Part shown: positions 1-4,444 of the stretch, one piece after another
How positions within the stretch are numbered: position 1 is the stretch's first letter
Layout: every line of letters starts with the position of its first letter
NCBI GenBank assembly: GCA_020049615.1
Contig: JAIFKN010000137.1
Location: 1-9,485, forward strand
Direction: 5' to 3'
Source: a bacterium
GTDB taxonomy: Bacteria > Planctomycetota > UBA11346
Length of the DNA stretch: 9,485 bases
Program-made: the position numbers and the translations under genes
The notes under the pieces: model-generated
Told to the model about the DNA's origin: nothing
Database searches by the model: none
The model's input: the letters and a program-made list of their open reading frames with translations, nothing else

Positions 1-97
1 GCTGATTATACCGCATCAAACCACAATTCGTTGAGGTGCGAATCGGGCACCCATGACGGTCAGAGGCGTCTATCCCCGACAGGCTCCTAGTCGGATT
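1..97. other. Non-coding left edge, no gene seen
   Basis: I see no convincing coding frame here. On the minus strand a perfect TATAAT hexamer (positions 10-5) points out of the window, without a good -35 at the expected distance. A small inverted repeat, CCGAC...GTCGG, spans 76-94. It may be the edge of a neighbouring gene's promoter region or of a mobile element, but nothing in the window decides this. Confidence 0.4.
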
Positions 98-171
98 CAC
101 ACGGAGGAACGGAGGCAACAGAGTCGAATCAGACGTATGTGCCGCCTCCGTTACCTCCGTTCCTCCGTGTG
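98..171. repeat. 18-bp perfect inverted repeat around the RACo stop codon
   Basis: The arms CACACGGAGGAACGGAGG (98-115) and CCTCCGTTCCTCCGTGTG (154-171) are exact reverse complements separated by 38 nt. GGATT (93-97) and AATCC (173-177) extend the stem past a one-base bulge. CCTCCGTT-type units recur within the right arm and just before it. The RACo stop codon (151-153, minus strand) lies at the inner edge of the right arm. No T-run follows on either strand, so a dispersed palindromic element is more likely than a classical intrinsic terminator, though the stem could still stop or stabilise the transcript. Confidence 0.75.
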
Positions 172-1662
172 CAATCCGCAGGCCGAGGGGAAGCCCATCG
201 CGTCGATGTAGGTGTCGTCGAAGGACGGTTCGATCTTCAGTTCGACCTGGCGGGTGATGGACCTGATCGACGCGTATTCGTGTTCGTCGTCATGCAGCGC
301 TAGGCGCGCGCCGAGCAGCGCGGTGTTGCCGGACGGCAGGACGATGGCGGGATCGACCGGGAGCAGGCCGATGCGGGCCGCCGACCGGATGCGCACATAG
401 TTGCCGAACGCGCCGGCGAGGAAGACGCGGCGGATGTCTCGCGCCGTGCCGCCGAGCTGCTTGCACAGCAGGTGGATGCCGGCGGCGATCGCGCCCTTGG
501 CCAGCTGCAGCTGGCGCACATCCAGGCCCTGCAGGGCCAGGCCGTCGCACAACGGCAGGTCGGTGCGGCCACGGGCGAGGCGTCCGGACGGCACGATCCA
601 GCCGAGGTCGAGGGCGCCGGCGATGATGTCGACCAGGCCGCTGCCGCAGACGCCGCGTGGAGCGCCGCCGCCGAGCACCTCGGGGCGCAGCCGGTCGCCC
701 TCGACCGTGGCGGCTCCGATCGCGCCGGTCGCGGCGCGCATGCCAATCGAGATGCCGGCGCCCTCGAAGGCCGGGCCGGCCGCGGTGCTGGCGCAGACCA
801 GGCCGGACTTCCCGCCGCACACCAGCTCGCCGTTGGTGCCGAGGTCGACCAGCAGATTGATCCCATCGAGCTGGTGGATGCGCGTCGCCAGGATGCCGGC
901 GGTCAGGTCCGAGCCGACGAAGCCACCGAGGCAGGGCAGGAAGCGCACCTCGGCGCCGCCGAGCGTCCAGCCCAGTTCGCGGTCAGCGAAGCGCAGCAGA
1001 CCGTCGCCCACCGGCCGGAATGGCGGCTTGGACAGCGGGGTGACGTCGACTCCGCCGAACAGGTGGTGCATCGCGGTGTTGCCGACCACGGTGACCAGGC
1101 GGATCGGTTTGGGCGCCAACGCCGCCAGCTCGCCAGCCAGGCGCCCGAGTTCGCCGCGCACCAGATCGCGCAGTTCGTCCGCGCCGCCGTGCAGGGCATG
1201 GTCGATGCGCGTCATCAGGTCGGCACCGTGGCGGGCCTGCGGGTTCAACGCGGTGCGCGTCGCCAGCACGCGGCCGTCGGCGCGGTCGACCAGTTGCGCC
1301 GCCAGCGTGGTGGTGCCGAGGTCGATGGCGATGCCGCAGCCGTCCTTGGCCGCCACCGTCACCACGGTGTCGTCGGCGAGGATCGGTGACGACCACTGGC
1401 CCAGTTCCAGCGCCAGATCGCCGTCGGCGCGCATGCGGCAGCCGAGGCGCCAGCCCGCGTCGAGCAGGCCCGGCGCGAAGGCGGCGCGGTCGTCGGCGGT
1501 CGGCGGCGGAGCGGTGCCGCGCACGCGCACCCGGCAGGCCTTGCACGTGCCGCGGCCGCCGCAGGGGAACTCGACGCCATGCGGGAAGAGCACGTCCTGC
1601 AGCGAGGTGCCCATCGGCACGTCGAGGCGGGTGTTGGCGGGAAGGATGGTAATGGTGGGCAT
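151..1662 (-). CDS. Corrinoid reductive activator (RACo-like, 2Fe-2S + DUF4445/ASKHA)
   Basis: Predicted 503-residue ATP-dependent activator that re-reduces an oxidised Co(II) corrinoid protein to Co(I), acting in the cytoplasm. An N-terminal plant-type ferredoxin domain (about 1-90) has Cys34, Cys40, Cys43 and Cys75, the CX5CX2C...C ligand set of a 2Fe-2S cluster. The ASKHA-fold part follows: a phosphate loop GIAIDLGTTT (110-119), VVGNTAMHH (192-200), a second loop LLVDLGTNGEL (270-280), AAGPAFEGAGI (294-304), GVCGSGLVD (337-345) and VFLAGAFGNY (413-422). It is shorter than RACo proteins of about 600 residues or more, with little linker between the ferredoxin and ASKHA parts. The ATG at 1662 follows the DUF1638 stop by 31 nt and shows no Shine-Dalgarno sequence. 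The last residues, CGLHTEERR, are encoded by an inverted repeat; the family-like end is FDDTYIDAMGFP (481-492). The family call is firm; the partner corrinoid protein is inferred from the neighbour at 2757-3392. Confidence 0.93.
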   Translation of the reverse strand: MPTITILPANTRLDVPMGTSLQDVLFPHGVEFPCGGRGTCKACRVRVRGTAPPPTADDRAAFAPGLLDAGWRLGCRMRADGDLALELGQWSSPILADDTVVTVAAKDGCGIAIDLGTTTLAAQLVDRADGRVLATRTALNPQARHGADLMTRIDHALHGGADELRDLVRGELGRLAGELAALAPKPIRLVTVVGNTAMHHLFGGVDVTPLSKPPFRPVGDGLLRFADRELGWTLGGAEVRFLPCLGGFVGSDLTAGILATRIHQLDGINLLVDLGTNGELVCGGKSGLVCASTAAGPAFEGAGISIGMRAATGAIGAATVEGDRLRPEVLGGGAPRGVCGSGLVDIIAGALDLGWIVPSGRLARGRTDLPLCDGLALQGLDVRQLQLAKGAIAAGIHLLCKQLGGTARDIRRVFLAGAFGNYVRIRSAARIGLLPVDPAIVLPSGNTALLGARLALHDDEHEYASIRSITRQVELKIEPSFDDTYIDAMGFPSACGLHTEERR

Positions 1663-1669
1663 GATCCGA

Positions 1670-1687
1670 CGCGGGCTGAAGCCCGCG
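1670..1687. repeat. GC hairpin between the DUF1638 and RACo genes
   Basis: CGCGGGC and GCCCGCG form a 7-bp stem with a TGAA loop. It fills most of the 31-nt gap and ends 7 nt before the RACo ATG, where a ribosome binding site would be. There is no T-run, so it is not an obvious terminator. It could lower or couple translation of the RACo gene, or be one copy of a dispersed palindrome. Confidence 0.6.
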
Positions 1688-1693
1688 GTCCTG

Positions 1694-2437
1694 TCAGGCG
1701 GCGCCGACCAGCGTGCCGTCGTACTTGGCCACGATCTGCTGTCCCGGCTGCACCACCAGGAAGCGCTCGTCGTCCCACGGACCGTCGATGAGGTCCTGGA
1801 TCCAGCGCGCGCTGCCGGCCATGCGCTCGAACTGCATGCCGCGGTCGTCGGCTTTCTTCTTGGCCTCGGCGGCGAAGCGATCCTGCGGGCCGACGCCGGT
1901 GTCGATGTAGGCCAGGCGGGTGTAGTGCGCGGTCTGGGCGCGCATCTCGTCCCATAAAAAGCGCGCGTTGTCCTCGCCGTACTTCGTCACCATCTTCAGC
2001 CACTGCGGATCGCTGGCGTCCGGCACCGAGGGCGGGGCGAGATGCGTGCCGCTGCCGCCGCGCTCGATCCAGCCGGCCGAATACCAGTAGGTGCCGGGCT
2101 GGGCGCGGAATTCGTCCTCGTATCGCTTGCGCGAGCCGAGCAGGCAGCCGATGCAGTCATGGCTGCGGTAGGCGACGATCGGCAACCTGCCGGCGCGCAG
2201 CCCGACCAGGCCGTTGTTGCACAGGGCGAAGCCCAGGGCCACCGCCTGGTGCTTCTCCGGATCGGCCTGGTCGCAGCGCTCCTGCAGCACGGCCATCATC
2301 GCCTTGCCGCCGCGATCGTGCAGGTCCTTGGGCAGCCACACGGCGTCGACCTGGCGTTCCGAAGCGGCAATCGCCGCGTTCAGTTCGCGGGTGAACACCT
2401 CGCAGCCGACGAGGAAGAGGCGTTGGGGAGACATCAT
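1694..2437 (-). CDS. DUF1638 domain protein
   Basis: 247-residue soluble protein with the marks of DUF1638, a family of unknown biochemical role often encoded beside corrinoid proteins, UroD-like methyltransferases and RACo activators. Visible signatures are GCEVFTREL near the N-terminus (Cys12), GFALCNNGLVGL (69-80, Cys73) and SHDCIGCLLGS (92-102, with His93, Asp94, Cys95 and Cys98). The conserved Cys/His residues suggest metal or cofactor binding, but that is inference. It is the middle gene of the minus-strand unit, 319 nt after the corrinoid gene and 31 nt before the RACo gene. The start is an ATGATG doublet (2437 or 2434); a GGGG five bases before the second ATG is the only ribosome-binding candidate. 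This start lies inside a repeated GGGGCAATG motif, so its context belongs to the upstream repeats. No membrane segment or signal peptide is seen. Confidence 0.88.
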   Translation of the reverse strand: MMSPQRLFLVGCEVFTRELNAAIAASERQVDAVWLPKDLHDRGGKAMMAVLQERCDQADPEKHQAVALGFALCNNGLVGLRAGRLPIVAYRSHDCIGCLLGSRKRYEDEFRAQPGTYWYSAGWIERGGSGTHLAPPSVPDASDPQWLKMVTKYGEDNARFLWDEMRAQTAHYTRLAYIDTGVGPQDRFAAEAKKKADDRGMQFERMAGSARWIQDLIDGPWDDERFLVVQPGQQIVAKYDGTLVGAA

Positions 2438-2445
2438 TGCCCCGA

Positions 2446-2515
2446 GGGGTTAGGGGTTAGGGCCGTAGGGCGGTACGTCATCATTGCCCCAGGGGTTAGG
2501 GGTTAGGGGTTAGGG
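2446..2515. repeat. GGGGTTA heptamer arrays, two tandem copies
   Basis: GGGGTTA occurs twice plus GGG at 2446-2462 and three times plus GGG at 2492-2515. Each array sits in a longer, imperfectly duplicated block that begins CATTGCCCC and ends near CGGTACG (about 2436-2476 and 2482-2530). The second array has four G-runs with 3-nt spacers, enough for an intramolecular G-quadruplex on the plus strand. It lies immediately upstream of the DUF1638 start. Confidence 0.85.
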
Positions 2516-2652
2516 TCGTTGGACGGTACGCCGGCCAAGACCGGGTGGTTGTCACATGGATTAGGTGCCCAATTCCACGGTGGGGCCGGTGAGTTCACAT
2601 GCGACCCCAGCACCACGACCCTAACCCCTAACCCCTAACCCCTGGGGCAATG
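2482..2652. repeat. Perfect 38-bp inverted repeat flanking a 95-nt core
   Basis: The arm at 2482-2519 is the exact reverse complement of 2615-2652. Each arm contains CATTGCCCC next to three heptamer units and ends in GGGTCGT (or its complement). The first bases outside and inside the arms do not pair, so the match is exactly 38 bp. The 95-nt core (2520-2614) has no coding frame; it holds two TCACATG words, at about 2553 and 2595. Because both flanking genes read on the minus strand, the whole structure would be transcribed and could form a very stable stem. It could be a MITE-like non-autonomous element or a local inverted duplication; no target-site duplication is obvious. Confidence 0.85.
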
Positions 2653-2742
2653 GAGACCCCTGGGGCAATGGAGACCCCTGGGGCAATGGAGACCCCTGGG
2701 GCAATGGAGACCCCTGGGGCAATGGAGGCCCCTGGGGCAATG
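2641..2742. repeat. 18-bp tandem repeat, about six units
   Basis: The unit CCTGGGGCAATGGAGACC repeats with an exact 18-nt period at 2641, 2659, 2677, 2695, 2713 and 2731. The fifth copy has one change (GGAGGCC) and the sixth is cut after GGGGCAATG. The first unit overlaps the end of the 38-bp inverted-repeat arm. The array stops 14 nt before the corrinoid gene stop codon. There are no spacers, so this is a minisatellite and not a CRISPR array. The CCCCT and GGGGCAATG words also occur at the DUF1638 start on the opposite strand. Confidence 0.9.
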
Positions 2743-2756
2743 CGCGGCAATGACGG

Positions 2757-3392
2757 CTACTTTCCGACCAGGCGGCGGGCGAGCTGGACCGCCGACGAGG
2801 CGTTGTCCGAGTAGCCGTCGGCGCCGATCTCCTTGGCATAGGCGTCGGTGATCGGGGCGCCGCCGATCATCACCTTGACCTTGCCGCGCACGCCGGCGGC
2901 GTTGAGCGCGGCCAGGGTGTCCTTCATCGACGGCATGGTGGTGGTCAGCAGGGCCGACAGGCAGATGATGTTGGCCCCCTTCTCCTGCACCGCGGCGACG
3001 AACTTCTCCGGCGCCACATCGACGCCGAGGTCGATGATCTCGAAGCCGCCGCCTTCGAGCATGGCCGCGACCAGGTTCTTGCCGATGTCGTGCAGATCAC
3101 CCTTGACCGTGCCGATGGCGACCTTGCCGGTGGGCTGGGCGCCGCTCTTGGCCAGCAGTGGGCGAATGATCTCCATCGAGCCCTTCATGGCGCGGGCCGA
3201 GATCAGCAGTTCAGGGACGAAGTACTCGTTGCACTCGAAGCGGCGGCCGACCTCGTCCATCGCCGGGATCAACGCCTTGCCCAGCAGGTCGCCGGGCTGG
3301 ACGCCGGCCTTGACCGCGGCATCGGTCAGGGCCTTGGCGGACTTGGCGTCACCGTCGACGACGGCGTCATGGAGGGCCTTGAGGTCGGTCAT
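2757..3392 (-). CDS. Corrinoid (B12)-binding protein, MtaC/MttC type
   Basis: 211-residue corrinoid carrier that shuttles a methyl group between a substrate-specific methyltransferase and an acceptor methyltransferase in the cytoplasm. The N-terminal helical cap (about 1-85) contains AMDEVGRRFECNEYFVPELL, typical of the B12-binding-2 domain. The Rossmann-like cobalamin domain (about 88-211) has GTVKGDLHDIGKN (94-106), the DxHxxG motif with His101 as the expected lower axial cobalt ligand, then SALLTTTM (146-153) and the GGAP loop (178-181). The length is normal for the MtbC/MttC/MtaC group. An AGGAG site six bases before the ATG at 3392 fixes the start. It is first in the unit with the DUF1638 and RACo genes. 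The methyl donor is unknown because the methyltransferase gene is not in the window. Confidence 0.95.
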   Translation of the reverse strand: MTDLKALHDAVVDGDAKSAKALTDAAVKAGVQPGDLLGKALIPAMDEVGRRFECNEYFVPELLISARAMKGSMEIIRPLLAKSGAQPTGKVAIGTVKGDLHDIGKNLVAAMLEGGGFEIIDLGVDVAPEKFVAAVQEKGANIICLSALLTTTMPSMKDTLAALNAAGVRGKVKVMIGGAPITDAYAKEIGADGYSDNASSAVQLARRLVGK

Positions 3393-3398
3393 GTGCGG

Positions 3399-3403
3399 CT
3401 CCT
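3399..3403 (-). promoter_or_regulatory. Shine-Dalgarno site of the corrinoid gene
   Basis: AGGAG on the minus strand, six bases before the ATG at 3392. It is the clearest ribosome binding site in the left half of the window and decides the start of the corrinoid protein. Confidence 0.8.
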
Positions 3404-3431
3404 GGGCGTTTAGCCCGTGTTGCTGCCCTGC

Positions 3432-3437
3432 ATGATA
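3432..3437 (-). promoter_or_regulatory. Possible -10 box of the corrinoid operon
   Basis: TATCAT on the minus strand, about 40 nt before the corrinoid ATG. The hexamer 17 nt upstream (AGCTGT) is a poor -35, as expected for a promoter that needs an activator. The proximal half-site of the putative AraC operator lies just upstream of that -35 position. Confidence 0.3.
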
Positions 3438-3465
3438 GTGGGGGCCGGAACCAGACAGCTATCTT

Positions 3466-3496
3466 TTCCGATCATTGGAGCGACCATTCCGATCAT
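3466..3496. promoter_or_regulatory. Tandem 10-bp direct repeat, putative AraC-type operator
   Basis: TTCCGATCAT occurs exactly at 3466-3475 and 3487-3496, a centre spacing of 21 bp or two helical turns. Tandem direct half-sites on one helix face are the usual layout for AraC/XylS proteins, such as araI1-araI2. The site lies between the divergent corrinoid operon and the AraC-family gene. The distal copy overlaps that regulator's ATG, so binding could activate the corrinoid unit and repress the regulator. The repeat is observed; the role is inferred. Confidence 0.5.
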
Positions 3497-4367
3497 GGCC
3501 AGGACGCCCTCCCAGTTCACCATCGTCACCGACTTCCCGGCCCGCACCTGCGACACCTCGCCCGCCTTCGCCCGCGCCCTCGCCGGGCTGGTGCTGCCGC
3601 AGGTCAGCGCCGCCCTCTACCAATGCACCGCCGCCTGGCGCATACCGCGCCGACGCCAACGCCACGACCTGCTGCTGCTGCCGCTCTCCGGCCGCGCCAG
3701 GGTCGGCATCGATGGCCGCTGGTACGCCCTGTCGCCACGCCGGTTGCTGCTCGCCCCGCGTGGCAGCTGGGTGCAGGCCGAGGCGGCGGCCGACGCCCCG
3801 CCACGCCTGGCCTTCGTCGTCCTGCGCGCCGACGCCGCCGGCGGCGTGCCGCTCCAGGTCGCCGCCGGCCTGCCCTGGGCGGTCCAGCTGCGCGACGAGG
3901 ACCGCGTCGACCAGCTCCTGCTCGAAGCCTGCCGCGAGGATGCGCAGCGCATGCCCGGCTGGCAGCCGGCCCTCGCCGCCCTGGTGACCCAGGCGCTGGT
4001 GGCGGTCGCTCGCCGCGCCGGCGCGCGGACCGCGATCCATCGCGGCGCCGATGCCGGCGCCCTCGCCCGCATCAGCCCGGCCCTGGCGGTGATGGGCCAG
4101 GATCTGGCCCAGCCGCTGCGCGTCGCCGAGCTGGCCCTCGCCTGCGGCCTCGGCGCGGTGCAGTTCCGCCGCCTGTTCCGCGCTGCCCTCGGCCGCAGTC
4201 CGGTGGCCCACGTGCAGCGCCTGCGCCTGGCCGAGGCGCAACGTCTGATCGCCGGCGGCCTGATGGTGCGGGAGGCGGCCGAGGCGGTCGGCTACCGCTC
4301 GACCGCCTGCCTCGACCGCGTGTTCCGCAAGCTGGCCGGAACGACGCCGGGCAGATGGCGGGCTTGA
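3495..4367 (+). CDS. AraC-family transcriptional regulator, divergent from corrinoid operon
   Basis: 290-residue DNA-binding regulator. The N-terminal part (about 10-170) has the short beta-rich pattern of an AraC ligand/cupin domain, with a PLSGRARVGIDGRWYAL stretch (63-79). The C-terminal 90 residues carry the two HTH motifs: LRVAELALACGLGAVQFRRLF (208-228) and MVREAAEAVGYRSTACLDRVF (257-277), ending TTPGRWRA. The family's usual closing SP.xxR motif appears here as TTPGRW. The frame is open back to a GTG at 3417, but ATG 3495 gives a normal length and begins the family-like sequence; its ribosome site is weak (GGAG 14 nt upstream). It diverges from the corrinoid gene with a 102-nt gap holding a candidate operator, so it probably controls the methyl-transfer operon. 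The effector is unknown. Its stop codon lies inside the first GGCTTGA unit downstream. Confidence 0.9.
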   Translation: MARTPSQFTIVTDFPARTCDTSPAFARALAGLVLPQVSAALYQCTAAWRIPRRRQRHDLLLLPLSGRARVGIDGRWYALSPRRLLLAPRGSWVQAEAAADAPPRLAFVVLRADAAGGVPLQVAAGLPWAVQLRDEDRVDQLLLEACREDAQRMPGWQPALAALVTQALVAVARRAGARTAIHRGADAGALARISPALAVMGQDLAQPLRVAELALACGLGAVQFRRLFRAALGRSPVAHVQRLRLAEAQRLIAGGLMVREAAEAVGYRSTACLDRVFRKLAGTTPGRWRA

Positions 4368-4390
4368 GGCTTGAGGCTTGAGGCTTGAGG
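4361..4390. repeat. GGCTTGA heptamer array, four units
   Basis: GGCTTGA repeats four times without mismatch at 4361-4388, followed by GG. The TGA of the first unit is the stop codon of the upstream AraC-family gene. The complementary word GCCTCAAGCC at 4442-4451 could pair with the array to form a 10-bp stem between the convergent AraC and sppA genes, but no T-run makes it a clear terminator. Confidence 0.9.
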
Positions 4391-4444
4391 TCCAATGCCC
4401 CGCGCAGGCGACGTACGATGGCGCGCTTGCGGGTGGCAATGGCC

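Noticed and set aside
98..171. Rho-independent terminator after the RACo gene
   Set aside because: The stem is strong but the loop is 38 nt and no T-run follows on either strand.
401..1957. Long plus-strand open frame across the RACo gene
   Set aside because: It is antisense to clear RACo and DUF1638 coding sequence and its protein is low-complexity Arg/Ser/Pro, as expected opposite GC-rich genes.
2446..2642. True telomere or replicon end
   Set aside because: The GGGGTTA copies are few, occur in both orientations and sit inside an operon, not at a molecule end.
2641..2742. CRISPR array
   Set aside because: Units are directly adjacent with an exact 18-nt period and no spacers; no cas genes are seen.
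2757..2759. Pyrrolysine-coding TAG at the end of the corrinoid gene
   Set aside because: The protein is already full length at this TAG and the sequence beyond it is repeat; Pyl occurs in the methyltransferase partners, not in the corrinoid protein.
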